Both the position numbers and the translations under genes were made by a program. A model generated the notes under the pieces. It ran no database searches. It was not told where the DNA came from and saw only the letters and a program-made list of their open reading frames with translations. From Rufibacter sediminis (GTDB lineage Bacteria; Bacteroidota; Bacteroidia; Cytophagales; Hymenobacteraceae), in the NCBI RefSeq assembly GCF_014269285.1, contig NZ_JACOAF010000001.1, positions 1-64,000 of the forward strand: a stretch of 64,000 bases of DNA, written 5' to 3'. Below, piece by piece: positions 45,482 to 54,652 of the stretch; position 1 is the stretch's first letter; each line of letters opens with the position of its first letter.

Positions 45482-46423
45482 ATGGCGACTGAAACACCCG
45501 AAAAGGATAGCAACCGCAAACTGTTAGTAGTAGGACTTATCATTGTGCTGCTCAGCATTAACGGGATCCTTATTTACATGCAGCAACAGAAAACGCAGGA
45601 GAACGAGGAGCAAAAGGAAATCATCAAGGTGAAGAACACCGAGCTAGAGAACCAGATCAAGGTGTACGAAACCCTCAAGGCCGACTATGAGAGGCAAAGC
45701 GCCGAGCTGAGCTCCATGGGACTGACCAACGACTCGCTGGAGTCAAGAATTGCCGCCATTAACGCCGACCTGGCCCAGCTCCGGTCCTTCCGGAACAGCT
45801 CCTTCACGGTGGCCGACCAGAAACGTTTCCAGCAGCGGGCCCAGAGCTTGGAAGTCGCGCTGAAGAAGAAAGATGAGGAAGTAGCCAAACTGCAGGGCGA
45901 CAACGAAGAGTTGTTCACCGAGGTGAAAGGCCTCAAAACCACCCAGAACAAATTAGCCGATTCCATCACCACCCTGTCCAGCAATAACAAGGAGCTCGCC
46001 GATAAAGTGAGTCTGGCCTCCAAGCTGGAGGCGCAGAACATTATGGTGAGCGTTATCAACTCCAAAGGCAAAGAGAAAGAAGACACCGAGGAAGAATACA
46101 AAGCCAAGCGCGTAGACAAAATCAAGCTCTCCTTTAAACTAGGCAAAAACGAAGTAGCGCCTAAAGAAAACAAAGAGATTCTGATGCGTCTGATTGAGCC
46201 CGATGGCGCCGCTCTCTACAACCTGGCCACCGGCTCGGGCACCTTTGAGTTTGAAGGCAAAGAGCAGTTCTACACCGCCAAACGCGACATCGTGTTTGAC
46301 AACACCCAACAGCAGGTGTCCTTCATTTACTCCAAAGGAACGCCATACAAAACCGGCAAACACCTCATCGAGATCTATTCAGACGGATACTTGATTGGCA
46401 CCACCTCTTTCACGCTGAAATAA
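45482..46423 (+). CDS. Membrane-anchored coiled-coil protein of unknown function
   Basis: A 313-residue protein with a short cytoplasmic head (MATETPEKDSNRK), one helix (LLVVGLIIVLLSINGILIYM) and a long coiled coil (residues ~35-180, rich in E/K/Q/L). A C-terminal beta domain of ~115 residues begins DKIKLSFKLGKNEVAPKENK and ends with HLIEIYSDGYLIGTTSFTLK. The layout is type II membrane with the beta domain in the periplasm. It resembles uncharacterised envelope proteins of Cytophagales. A strong terminator follows. Confidence 0.75.
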   Translation: MATETPEKDSNRKLLVVGLIIVLLSINGILIYMQQQKTQENEEQKEIIKVKNTELENQIKVYETLKADYERQSAELSSMGLTNDSLESRIAAINADLAQLRSFRNSSFTVADQKRFQQRAQSLEVALKKKDEEVAKLQGDNEELFTEVKGLKTTQNKLADSITTLSSNNKELADKVSLASKLEAQNIMVSVINSKGKEKEDTEEEYKAKRVDKIKLSFKLGKNEVAPKENKEILMRLIEPDGAALYNLATGSGTFEFEGKEQFYTAKRDIVFDNTQQQVSFIYSKGTPYKTGKHLIEIYSDGYLIGTTSFTLK

Positions 46424-46443
46424 GCGTTTTACGTACCTTTTCC

Positions 46444-46487
46444 AAAAAAGAGCCCCGAAACGCTGATCCGTTTCGGGGCTCTTTTTT
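46444..46487 (+). terminator. Terminator after the coiled-coil gene
   Basis: Perfect 19-bp stem AAAAAAGAGCCCCGAAACG / mirror with a six-base loop, ending in six T. Its left arm overlaps the right half of a decayed repeat-family copy (46424-46464). Confidence 0.9.
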
Positions 46488-46501
46488 GTGAAGGAAGTTT
46501 A

Positions 46502-46775
46502 AATTAGGAGATGAGAAGATTTGAAGATGTGAAAATGGTTTTTTTATCATCGAGGCTGTTTAGTAAAGCAGAAAGGAAGCGAGACTAGCCGCCATTGTTG
46601 GTGTTCTCACCAACAATCCAAACCAGGAGCTTTTACTCTTGCTGGTGAGAACACACAGCAAGGGTAAAAGCTAATCGCTGTTTCAATACTAAACAGGTTC
46701 ATCTACAAATTTCCACATCTTCACATCTTCTAATTTCCACATCTTCAAATCTCCTAATCTCCACATCTTCAAATC
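46502..46775. repeat. Nested repeat element between coiled-coil gene and cphA
   Basis: The outer parts are inverted: GGAGATGAGAAGATTTGAAG on the left matches TTCAAATCTCC-type repeats on the right. The right side has about 2.7 tandem 24-base units starting at 46711 (TTCCACATCTTCAAATC type). Inside are GGCTGTTTAGTA (46554-46565) against TACTAAACAGGT (46687-46698), a perfect hairpin TTGTTGGTG/CACCAACAA (46595-46616), and a 16-bp hairpin with one mismatch (46628-46643 / 46657-46672). The TTGTTGGTG unit also occurs in the 23.6-kb element. Confidence 0.7.
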
Positions 46776-46780
46776 AACAA

Positions 46781-49420
46781 CTAGTCCACCATGACGCGGC
46801 GGTCCTGAATGACTTTGAAGTTCTCGATCATCTTGATCGCCTCGGGGATGTCCTCGGAGAAGATGGTGATAAAGGAATTCCGCTCGGCGTGCTCCAGGGC
46901 GTAGGCAATGGCCACCATCTCCTTTTCGATGACTTTAAAAGGCTTATTGGGATCTACCTGCAGAATGCCGTCAATCACGTTCCGGTTGATCTCTTCCATG
47001 GTACGGCCGCGCAGGTCGCGGTCTGAGCGGATGATGACCTCATCAAACATCTCGGCAGCCATCTTTCCCAGCTCCACCATGTCTTCGTCGCGCCGATCTC
47101 CTACGCCAGCCACTACGCCCACGCGCTTGCGGGCATCTACGTTCTGAAGGAAATCTGCGATTCCCTTCATCCCGGCCGGGTTATGGGCATAGTCAATCAG
47201 CACCTCAAAAGTGGGGAATTTAAAGAGGTTCATTCTGCCGGGCGTCTTCGCCGGGGAGGGCACAAAGGTGCGCAACGCGGTTTTAATCTCCGAGATCTCG
47301 AACCGAGAGATATAACCCGCCAGAGTGGCCGCCAGCACGTTCTCGATGTTGAATTTAGCGCGTCCACCAAACGTGAGCGGAATATCGGCTACGCGGTCTA
47401 CGCGTATTTTGTAGGTGTTCTTGAAGATGGAAATGAACCCGTTTTCAAAAACGGCCGCTAAACCGCCCTCGGCCACGTGCTTGAGAATACGCGGGTTGTT
47501 TTCGTCCATGCTGAAAAACGCCACCTTAGACTCCACTTCCTTGGCCATGGCGTAGACGTTGTCATCATCGGCGTTCAGGATGGAATAACCGTTTTTACTC
47601 ACGCTTTTGGGAACTACCGCTTTTACACGGGCCATGTCTTCCAGGGTATAAATGTCACGCAGGCCCATGTGATCCTCGGCCACGTTGGTCACAATCCCGA
47701 TGTCGCACTGTTGGAAGCCCAGCCCTGAGCGCAGCATTCCGCCCCGGGCGCACTCTAGCACCGCGAAGTTCACCGTAGGATCACGCAACACGAATTCGGC
47801 GCTTTTAGAACCGGTGGTGTCACCTTTCTCCAGCAGTTTGTCCTGAATGTAGATGCCATCGGTGGTGGTGTAGCCCACCTGATATCCGCAGGATTTCACC
47901 ATGTGCGCAATGAGGCGGGTGGTAGTGGTTTTACCATTGGTACCCGTAATGGCGATGATAGGAATGCGGGAAGGACAATTATCAGGGAAGAGCATCTCAA
48001 TGACCGGATCGGCCACGTTCCGGGGTAATCCCTCGGTTGGCGCCACGTGCATCCGGAACCCGGGGGCGGCGTTCACCTCAATGACAGCACCGCGGGCCTC
48101 GGGCAGCGGAATGGCAATGTCTGAGGTAACCACGTCAATGCCGCAGATGTCCAGTCCAATGGTACCGGCAATGCGCTCGGCCATTAAGACATTGTAAGGA
48201 TCAATGAGATCGGTGACATCAGTGGCGGTACCACCCGTAGAAAGATTGGCGGTGCTCTTCAGGTACAGAATTTCACCTTCCGCCAAAACAGTCTCCAGGG
48301 TATATCCTTTCTTTTCCAGGATGCTGTTGGAATCTTTGTCTATCGCGATTTTGGTCAATTCTTTTTCGTGCCCTACCCCGCGGCGGGGGTCGCTGTTCAC
48401 CTGGTCTACCAGCTGCTGTACCGTGGAGATTCCGTCACCCGTTACCATGGCGGGAGTGCGTTTGGCAGCGGCAATGAATTTCTTGTTCACCACCAGCAAC
48501 CGGAAATCGAACCCTTCAATGAACTGCTCCACAATCACGGCTTTATCAGCCTTACAATATTTCAAGGCCGTTTCAAATCCGGCCACGGCTTCATCCCAGT
48601 TTTTGATATTAATACCGGCTCCCTTTCCATGATTCCCGTCCAAAGGTTTTGTCACGATAGGATACCCCAGGTAGTCAATGGCTTCTCTTAACTCATCCAA
48701 AGTATACACAATCTCGCCCTCCGGCACTGGTACGCCGGCTTCGTGCAGCATTTCCTTCGTGGCGCTTTTATCTCCGGCAATCTCCACGGCGAAAGCGGCG
48801 GTGCGGCAGGTCATGGTGGCCTGGATGCGTTTCTGATGAACGCCGTAGCCCAGCTGAATCAGAGAGTTTTTGTTCAGACGGATATAAGGGATACCGCGGG
48901 CCACCGCTTCTGATACAATGGAGTACGTGCTAGGGCCGATGTGCTCATCTTCCCGTATCTCATGCAGTTCCTCCACGTCTGGCGCGATGTCATAGGGTTC
49001 ATTCTTCGCCAGGGCCGTGACAATGCGACAAGCGGCATACGCGGCATACTCGCCGGCTTTCTCTTCCTGGTAAGAAAACACCACGTATTCAAAACCGGGC
49101 TGCGGGGCCGGATAGGTACGCCCGAAACCTGAGTTCATCCCGCCCAGGGTCTGTAACTCCAGCGCCACGTGTTCCACTACGTTGCTGAGGGGCACTCCCT
49201 CTTCCCGTACCCTTTTCAGATAGCCGCCCTCCTGGCCTTCGGTGCTCCGGTGCTCCTGCATGCCAGGGAACATGGTCTCCAATCTCTCCGCGAAACCTGG
49301 AACATCGGTGGTGCGCACACCATCAAAATCTTCCATGTCCAGTTTGAGTACTACAATTTTCGGGTGTTTCACTGACCAATAGTTTGGCCCACGCATGATG
49401 CGTATCTCTGCGATTTTCAT
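46781..49420 (-). CDS. cphA: Cyanophycin synthetase
   Basis: An 879-residue two-domain ligase of full CphA1 length. After the N-terminal domain comes an ATP-grasp domain with YPIVTKPLDGNHGKGAGINI (near residue 260), which adds aspartate. It is followed by a Mur-ligase-like domain with P-loop ITGTNGKTTTTRL (near residues 491-500), GDTTGSK and the C-terminal DYAHNPAGMKG, which adds arginine. The enzyme polymerises Asp and Arg into cyanophycin, a nitrogen and carbon store, without ribosomes. The cyanophycinase gene lies directly upstream, 39 bases away, in the same direction. Confidence 0.96.
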   Translation of the reverse strand: MKIAEIRIMRGPNYWSVKHPKIVVLKLDMEDFDGVRTTDVPGFAERLETMFPGMQEHRSTEGQEGGYLKRVREEGVPLSNVVEHVALELQTLGGMNSGFGRTYPAPQPGFEYVVFSYQEEKAGEYAAYAACRIVTALAKNEPYDIAPDVEELHEIREDEHIGPSTYSIVSEAVARGIPYIRLNKNSLIQLGYGVHQKRIQATMTCRTAAFAVEIAGDKSATKEMLHEAGVPVPEGEIVYTLDELREAIDYLGYPIVTKPLDGNHGKGAGINIKNWDEAVAGFETALKYCKADKAVIVEQFIEGFDFRLLVVNKKFIAAAKRTPAMVTGDGISTVQQLVDQVNSDPRRGVGHEKELTKIAIDKDSNSILEKKGYTLETVLAEGEILYLKSTANLSTGGTATDVTDLIDPYNVLMAERIAGTIGLDICGIDVVTSDIAIPLPEARGAVIEVNAAPGFRMHVAPTEGLPRNVADPVIEMLFPDNCPSRIPIIAITGTNGKTTTTRLIAHMVKSCGYQVGYTTTDGIYIQDKLLEKGDTTGSKSAEFVLRDPTVNFAVLECARGGMLRSGLGFQQCDIGIVTNVAEDHMGLRDIYTLEDMARVKAVVPKSVSKNGYSILNADDDNVYAMAKEVESKVAFFSMDENNPRILKHVAEGGLAAVFENGFISIFKNTYKIRVDRVADIPLTFGGRAKFNIENVLAATLAGYISRFEISEIKTALRTFVPSPAKTPGRMNLFKFPTFEVLIDYAHNPAGMKGIADFLQNVDARKRVGVVAGVGDRRDEDMVELGKMAAEMFDEVIIRSDRDLRGRTMEEINRNVIDGILQVDPNKPFKVIEKEMVAIAYALEHAERNSFITIFSEDIPEAIKMIENFKVIQDRRVMVD

Positions 49421-49459
49421 AGATTGTTTAATCTAGTATAAATGCGGCTTTTTGTGTGG

Positions 49460-50359
49460 TCAAAAATTCTCCAGTGTGTACGTATCTCCTTTTGCCAGGA
49501 GGTGCACCTTCAGGTCTCGCATGGTGACAGGAACTCCTTCCTCTACTTCATATATATTGGTATGGGTACTGCCCCGGCCATCTACCAAAACCACCAGGCC
49601 ACTCCCTATTACTTCCATCTGATTGCCTTCTTTCACTACAATGCCAGTGTCTTCCTCCAGTCCCACCCCAATGAAGGTGGGGTTAGTGGCCAGCATCTGC
49701 ACCATACGCACTATACGGCCGCGCGTGATAAAGTGGGTGTCAATGGCGACATCATTTAACAATTCCAGCCCCGCGGTAATGCTGACGCTCCCTTTGATGA
49801 AACCGGCGCCGTTCAATCCCTGATAAATCATCTGGGTAGACATGGCCCCGGCCCCGGCACTGGTGCCGGCTACTACCAGGTGGTCATTGAAATACCGTTC
49901 CTTGATGAGCCGCATCAATTCGGTTCCACCCAGCATAGCGGTGAGTTTCAGCTGATCGCCCCCGGTGAACATGATGCCGGCCGCTTTTCTGACCAACTCT
50001 AGGTATTCTTCTTTTTGGGCATCTTCGCGGTTCCGGATGTCAACGACCTCCACCTTGCTCACCTTCAGTTTTTGGAAGACTTTTATGTAAGACGCTCCCA
50101 CTTCCTGCGGGATGGAAGAAGCGGTAGGGAAAACCAGAACCAGCGGATTCGTGCCTTTCAGCTCACTCACAAACCTGGTCAGGATTTCCGTCTTCACAAA
50201 GTTCAGGTTCTCTGAGTTGGAGGAATTATCTTCCGGTTCGTCTCCTTTGTTCTCCGCGCCACCAATGGCGATAAGGGTGCCGTTCGGGATTTTTCCTTCA
50301 ATGGCTTTCCTAACCGCTTTATGTTTTGGCTCTCCTTTTTCTGACTGCTTTTTGCTCAT
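49460..50359 (-). CDS. cphB: Cyanophycinase
   Basis: 299 residues from the ATG at 50359 (MSKKQSEKGEPKHKA); the longer frame is not needed. It is a serine peptidase of family S51 with the nucleophile elbow GTSAGAGAMS (Ser 167), AIGGAENKGDEPED near the start, and GVGLEEDTGIVV. It releases beta-Asp-Arg dipeptides from cyanophycin in the cytoplasm. It is the first gene of the cphB-cphA operon. No isoaspartyl dipeptidase, the next enzyme of the pathway, is found in this window. Confidence 0.95.
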   Translation of the reverse strand: MSKKQSEKGEPKHKAVRKAIEGKIPNGTLIAIGGAENKGDEPEDNSSNSENLNFVKTEILTRFVSELKGTNPLVLVFPTASSIPQEVGASYIKVFQKLKVSKVEVVDIRNREDAQKEEYLELVRKAAGIMFTGGDQLKLTAMLGGTELMRLIKERYFNDHLVVAGTSAGAGAMSTQMIYQGLNGAGFIKGSVSITAGLELLNDVAIDTHFITRGRIVRMVQMLATNPTFIGVGLEEDTGIVVKEGNQMEVIGSGLVVLVDGRGSTHTNIYEVEEGVPVTMRDLKVHLLAKGDTYTLENF

Positions 50360-50985
50360 GTTCTTGCAATTACGGTACGTCAAAATCATCCAGAAGCCAT
50401 CTGCATTTTCACCGAAATCGAAATCTAATTTCACAGAAAATGAGAAGTAAACTTCTTGCTTGTGCTTATGACAGGTCACCCCGCTTACGCATAATAAAAC
50501 CAAAAGATTGCAGAACTAAATTATACAGGATTTACCGTATGGAAGATGCGAAAACTACTTAGTAGCTTTTCCTAAAGCAGGTGCATTATTTATTTATCCG
50601 TTAAATTATACGATATTAATTACAAAAAGGATAATAGAAGCTGCTTCACGTGCCTCGCTATTTTTAAATCATTAAATCTAAAGCGTTTACATATAAGTTA
50701 CTCCTCTCCCGCTGTAAACGCTGGTTTCAATCTTAGGAAAGCGCTTAAAGCAAGGAATCAATTAAAACAGAGTATACATCATTCCTTTAAATTCAACATT
50801 ATTCAGGTACAATTACCTAAGTAATTCATGTTCAAATGAATAAAGAAGCTGCGTAATTAAGAAAACGAATACAGGAGGAAATTGGAGAAGAAAACCCGGC
50901 TTTTACGAGGGAGCTTTACCCGGTAAATACGAGGGATAGGAGAAATACCAACTAGTGGAATTGGCAATGCTTTGGGCTTAAAAAC
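50360..50985. other. AT-rich gap of about 630 bases
   Basis: No supported gene. It contains the upstream region of cphB, which may hold its promoter, and a 10-bp perfect inverted repeat AGCGTTTACA (50682-50691) / TGTAAACGCT (50713-50722) with a 21-base loop. The sequence is clearly richer in A and T than its neighbours. Confidence 0.5.
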
Positions 50986-51018
50986 AAGAAAGCCTGCTTA
51001 AAATAAGCAGGCTTTCTT
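50986..51018 (-). terminator. Terminator of the tRNA-Cys transcript
   Basis: Perfect 15-bp stem AAGAAAGCCTGCTTA / TAAGCAGGCTTTCTT, just past the 3' end of the tRNA on the minus strand. Confidence 0.85.
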
Positions 51019-51024
51019 TGGGTG

Positions 51025-51095
51025 AGGTAACGAGCGGATTCGAACCGCTGTACGAGCTTTTGCAGAGCTCTGCCTAGCCACTCGGCCACGTTACC
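51025..51095 (-). tRNA. tRNA-Cys (anticodon GCA)
   Basis: 71 bases on the minus strand. The acceptor stem GGTAACG / CGTTACC pairs fully with discriminator U. The D arm is GCCGAGTGGC, the anticodon stem-loop GAGCTCTGCAAAAGCTC has anticodon GCA in the loop CTGCAAA, and the T arm is GCGGTTCGAATCCGC. CCA is not encoded. A TATATTTG promoter and terminator flank it. Confidence 0.97.
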
Positions 51096-51108
51096 GTGTT
51101 CGGGTGTG

Positions 51109-51139
51109 CAAATATACACAGGATTTAATACGTTCACAA
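51109..51139 (-). promoter_or_regulatory. Promoter of tRNA-Cys
   Basis: On the minus strand TTG (51139-51137), 20 bases, then TATATTTG (51116-51109). It fits the phylum's -33/-7 consensus and lies 14 bases before the tRNA. Confidence 0.6.
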
Positions 51140-51173
51140 TCTTGAAGCACTTTTTTCCAGAGAAGGCTAAAAA

Positions 51174-51199
51174 AAAGGGCCTCTTTGCAGAGGCCCTTT
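51174..51199 (-). terminator. Terminator of rpsA
   Basis: Perfect 11-bp stem AAAGGGCCTCT / AGAGGCCCTTT, followed on the minus strand by a run of T. Confidence 0.85.
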
Positions 51200-51225
51200 C
51201 TTCAAATGGTCGTTTCCGGCCTAAA

Positions 51226-53106
51226 CTATTCAGCTGATTCAGGAGCGTCAGTAGATTTGTCAGCGCGGGCCTGAGCGGCGGCGGCTAATTTCTTCTCACC
51301 GGCTTCTTTCTCGCTTTCCATCATTTGATCTTTCAAGGCAGAAAGCGCATCCAGGTCACCTAAGGTAGAACGAACTTCGTCCTTCTTAGGGGCAGTTGGA
51401 GCAGCGGCAGCTTTAGGTGCACCGGCAGCAGCTGGGGCATCTTTCTTCTCAAACTTCTTACGCTTGGCGTCTTCTGGCTGAGCAGTGTGCATGGCTGTGT
51501 GCGACAAGATGATCTTACGATCTTCTTTAGAGAACTCCGTTACTTTGAATTCTACTTGCTCACCAGCTTCAACGGCAGAACCGTCTTCTTTGGTCAGACC
51601 TTTAGGGAAAGAGAATCCTTCAATACCGTAAGGCAGTTCCAGGGTAGCACCACGGTCAGATTTCTCTAACACGGTAGCTTTGTGCGTAGAACCTACGTTG
51701 AATACGGTAGCGAACGTATCCCATGGATTCTCTTCCAGTTGTTTGTGACCAAGGGCCAGACGACGGGCAGAAGCATCCAGCTCCAGAACCACTACGTCTA
51801 ATTTGTCACCAACTTTCACGAACTCAGATGGGTGCTTGATTTTCTTCGTCCAAGACAGGTCAGACACGTGAACCAGACCGTCTACACCTTCTTCCAGCTC
51901 AATGAACAGACCAAAGTTTGTCAGGTTTCTAACCACACCAGTGTGCTTAGTTCCAACGGCATACTTAGTCAATACATCTTCTTTGGTCCAAGGATCTTCG
52001 GTCAACTGCTTAATGCCCAGAGACATTTTGCGGTCATTACGGTCCATAGTCAACACAACGGCCTCAATTTCGTCACCTTGTTTGATGAAGTCTTGTGGGT
52101 TGCGCAGGTGCTGAGACCATGACATTTCTGACACGTGGATCAAGCCTTCTACGCCTGGCATCAGTTCTAAGAACGCACCATAATCGGCTACGTTCACGAT
52201 TTTGCCTTTCACGCGTGAGCCAACTTCCACCTCGGCAGGAAGAGCATCCCAAGGGTGAGCAGTCAATTGCTTCATGCCCAAAGAAATACGTTTCTTGTCG
52301 TCGTCGAAATCCAACACTACCACGTTTACTTTCTGGTCTAGCTCCAACACCTCTTGCGGGTGGTTGATGCGTCCCCATGAAATATCGGTGATGTGCAACA
52401 GACCATCTACACCACCCAAATCGATGAATACACCGAAGTTGGTCATGTTTTTGATCACGCCTTCCAGAACCTGACCTTTTTCCAGGTTGTTCAGGATGGC
52501 GGCGCGCTGCTGCTCTAGATCTTTCTCGATCAGGACTTTGTGCGATACTACTACGTTATCAAAAGCGGCGTTGATTTTCACCACTTTCACTTCCATCTTA
52601 CGACCAACATAAATGTCGAAGTCGCGGATTGGTTTCACGTCAATTTGTGAACCTGGTAAGAAGGCTTCTACGCCGTACAGGTCGGTGATCAGACCACCTT
52701 TGGTTCTGCGTTTCACTACACCTTCCAGTACAGTGTCGTTCTCCAAAGCGCCGTAGATCATTTCCCACGCTTTCACGATTTTCGCTTTCTTGCGGGACAG
52801 GATCAACTGACCGTTCGGGTCTTCCTGGTCTTCAATGAATACTTCTACTTCATCGCCAATTTTCAGGTCCGGCATGTCACGGAATTCTGAAACAGGCACT
52901 AAACCATCAGATTTGAATCCGATGTTCAGGATTACGTCGCGATCGGTGATACCAACAACGGTACCTTTGATCACTTCCTCTTCCTGAACGGTGTTCAGGG
53001 TGTCGGCGTACATTTGCTCCAGTTCGGCTCTCTGCGCAGCAGAGTAGCTTCCACCGAAACCCTGAGACTCAAACTGGTCCCAGTTAAAATCATCTACATT
53101 TGCCAT
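51226..53106 (-). CDS. rpsA: 30S ribosomal protein S1
   Basis: 626 residues from the ATG at 53106 (MANVDDFNWDQFES); an ATG six codons upstream is possible. Six S1/OB domains in tandem, with repeated phrases such as GVFIDLGGVDGLLHITDISW, GAFLELMPGVEGLIHVSEMS and GLFIELEEGVDGLVHVSDLS. The C-terminal tail is rich in Ala/Lys/Glu/Pro and looks disordered. S1 binds mRNA on the small subunit; in a phylum with little Shine-Dalgarno use its mRNA recruitment role may be large. Single gene with a leader of over 100 bases. Confidence 0.97.
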   Translation of the reverse strand: MANVDDFNWDQFESQGFGGSYSAAQRAELEQMYADTLNTVQEEEVIKGTVVGITDRDVILNIGFKSDGLVPVSEFRDMPDLKIGDEVEVFIEDQEDPNGQLILSRKKAKIVKAWEMIYGALENDTVLEGVVKRRTKGGLITDLYGVEAFLPGSQIDVKPIRDFDIYVGRKMEVKVVKINAAFDNVVVSHKVLIEKDLEQQRAAILNNLEKGQVLEGVIKNMTNFGVFIDLGGVDGLLHITDISWGRINHPQEVLELDQKVNVVVLDFDDDKKRISLGMKQLTAHPWDALPAEVEVGSRVKGKIVNVADYGAFLELMPGVEGLIHVSEMSWSQHLRNPQDFIKQGDEIEAVVLTMDRNDRKMSLGIKQLTEDPWTKEDVLTKYAVGTKHTGVVRNLTNFGLFIELEEGVDGLVHVSDLSWTKKIKHPSEFVKVGDKLDVVVLELDASARRLALGHKQLEENPWDTFATVFNVGSTHKATVLEKSDRGATLELPYGIEGFSFPKGLTKEDGSAVEAGEQVEFKVTEFSKEDRKIILSHTAMHTAQPEDAKRKKFEKKDAPAAAGAPKAAAAPTAPKKDEVRSTLGDLDALSALKDQMMESEKEAGEKKLAAAAQARADKSTDAPESAE

Positions 53107-53225
53107 ATTGCTATGTTGGTTCACGAATAATAACGCCCAGACACAGAACCACTTGCCTGAACGTAGCTTCTTTTACATACCCATTTTCCACTGTAGAATC
53201 CGGGGCATTCACCTTGAACGCGGCG

Positions 53226-53233
53226 CGAAGGTA
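53226..53233 (-). promoter_or_regulatory. Putative -7 element of rpsA
   Basis: TACCTTCG on the minus strand, a one-base variant of TAnnTTTG, 120 bases before the rpsA ATG. A long leader would suit autogenous control of S1, but no structure is assigned. Confidence 0.35.
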
Positions 53234-53325
53234 CAAAAATAAACGCTACTATTTGTCATTCCCTTGGTGAAATTATCCTGATCTGACTGAAAATCAAGCA
53301 GGTGGCCACCGGGGTAAAAAGCTAG

Positions 53326-53368
53326 AAGGGTTTAGGGCCTGTTTTCTGAAAACAAGCCCTAAACCCTT
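53326..53368. repeat. Palindromic repeat downstream of rpsA promoter region
   Basis: AAGGGTTTAGGGCCTGTTTT / mirror, 20-bp arms with one mismatch, 23 bases past the stop codon of the plug-like protein gene. Likely its terminator. Confidence 0.8.
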
Positions 53369-53390
53369 ACTGTAAAATAACTGCTTTATT

Positions 53391-54023
53391 CTAGTTGCTG
53401 TCCTGAATCTGACGCAGAATCTCCTGCTCCTTTTCCGGGACGAAGGTGATCAGGATGACGCCGTTGCGGCCCTTTTCTTTATACTTCTTCTCAGCCTCGG
53501 TTTCCCGCAAGACCTCAATTGATTCAATCCACTCCGGGCTGACCGCGGAAACCGCTTCCTTGCTGACCGCCACTTCTCCGGTCTGGGTTTTGACCACATA
53601 CAACGGCAACGGCAAGGTGATACCAGTACTTCCGTCTAGTGAGGTGGCTTCCTCGTTTTCAGCGGAATTTTCCAGCTTTTTCAAGAGTTGCAGGAACGCT
53701 GGCTCGTGCTCCGGCTCCAGTTCAATCAAGACCGCTCCGTTCCGGGCTTGCACCCCGGGCTGGGCAACTTCTGGTTTCTCTTTCAGTACTGAGACTGATT
53801 TCACCCAATCGATCTTGATTTTCTGCAGGACGGTGTTGCTGATTGGCACCTGGGCGGACGCGGTTTTCAGGAAGTACTGTGGTTTTTCAGAGGCAATCTT
53901 CTTCACGCCATACACCTTTTCCCCTAGATCTTTCCGCTTAGCGAGCAGATCCTGGGCAGAGGCATCAACAGAAAGCAGCGTCATCAACGCGAGGGCAACA
54001 CTACACAACAGAGGCTTGTTCAT
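53391..54023 (-). CDS. Secreted protein with two TonB-plug-like repeats
   Basis: A 210-residue protein with a signal peptide (MNKPLLCSVALALMTLLSVD, cleavage near ASAQ). Two similar units follow. The first is WVKSVSVLKEKPEV...ARNGAVLIELEP, the second WIESIEVLRETEAEKKY...GRNGVILITFVP. Each matches the plug-domain motif of Bacteroidota TonB-dependent receptors (IESIEVLKD...GANGVILITTK) without a barrel. It may be a soluble decoy, an adapter or a remnant of receptor plugs. I know no characterised protein of this make-up. Confidence 0.7.
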   Translation of the reverse strand: MNKPLLCSVALALMTLLSVDASAQDLLAKRKDLGEKVYGVKKIASEKPQYFLKTASAQVPISNTVLQKIKIDWVKSVSVLKEKPEVAQPGVQARNGAVLIELEPEHEPAFLQLLKKLENSAENEEATSLDGSTGITLPLPLYVVKTQTGEVAVSKEAVSAVSPEWIESIEVLRETEAEKKYKEKGRNGVILITFVPEKEQEILRQIQDSN

Positions 54024-54046
54024 CAGTTATAAGATTAAAGTCAACG

Positions 54047-54556
54047 TTAGGCCCGGGCCCGTTCGGCCAGGTACGGAATCCAGGCGTGGTCTGTTTCCTG
54101 GATGCTGTTACGGAGGAAGGAAACCAACGACGGCTTGAACGGTTTTGAGGCCAGTTTCATGGAAACCTCCTCGGGCGTGCGGTCGCCTTTTTTGGAGTTA
54201 CAGCGCGAGCAGGCGGTAATCAGGTTGTACCAGGTACTCTCCCCACCGCGGGAGCGGGGCAGCAGGTGATCCAACGTGAGATTTCTGGTGGAGCCGCAGT
54301 ACTGGCAGCGGTTGCGGTCGCGGCGCATGATGTTCTGGCGGGTGAGCGAGATGCCTTTGTAAGGCATGCGCACGTAGCGGTGCAGCCGTATGACCAGAGG
54401 CCTGGGATACGATTGCCGAACCGTCCGCAACACATTCAGCTGATCCTCCGCAATGAGTTCAGCCTTCTGGAGATAAATCAAGACGAAAGCCTTGTGCAGA
54501 CTGCACGTGGCTATGGCGGAGTAATCTTGATTCAGTAAGAGTACCTTATCATTCAT
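54047..54556 (-). CDS. HNH endonuclease family protein
   Basis: A 169-residue protein. Zinc-binding cysteines CQYCG and CSRCN bracket the HNH core TLDHLLPRSRGGESTWYNLI. The start MNDKVLLLNQDYSAIATCSL is typical of a widespread chromosomal HNH family in Bacteroidota, not tied to phage or restriction genes. The substrate is unknown. Lies 23 bases upstream of the plug-like protein gene; operon possible. Confidence 0.92.
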   Translation of the reverse strand: MNDKVLLLNQDYSAIATCSLHKAFVLIYLQKAELIAEDQLNVLRTVRQSYPRPLVIRLHRYVRMPYKGISLTRQNIMRRDRNRCQYCGSTRNLTLDHLLPRSRGGESTWYNLITACSRCNSKKGDRTPEEVSMKLASKPFKPSLVSFLRNSIQETDHAWIPYLAERARA

Positions 54557-54652
54557 ACGAAAACCTGCTCAGTAGATCCTTCCCGTAAGATACGTAAAAA
54601 TATCTTACCTCAGAATCTACTAACTGATTTTCAGGCCTTCGCGTTACAGAAT

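Noticed and set aside
46711-46775. CRISPR-like tandem units
   Set aside because: Units of 24 bases are contiguous without spacers and no cas gene is near.
49460-50503. Longer cyanophycinase start at 50503
   Set aside because: The extra 48 residues are unlike the family; ATG 50359 gives the expected N-terminus.
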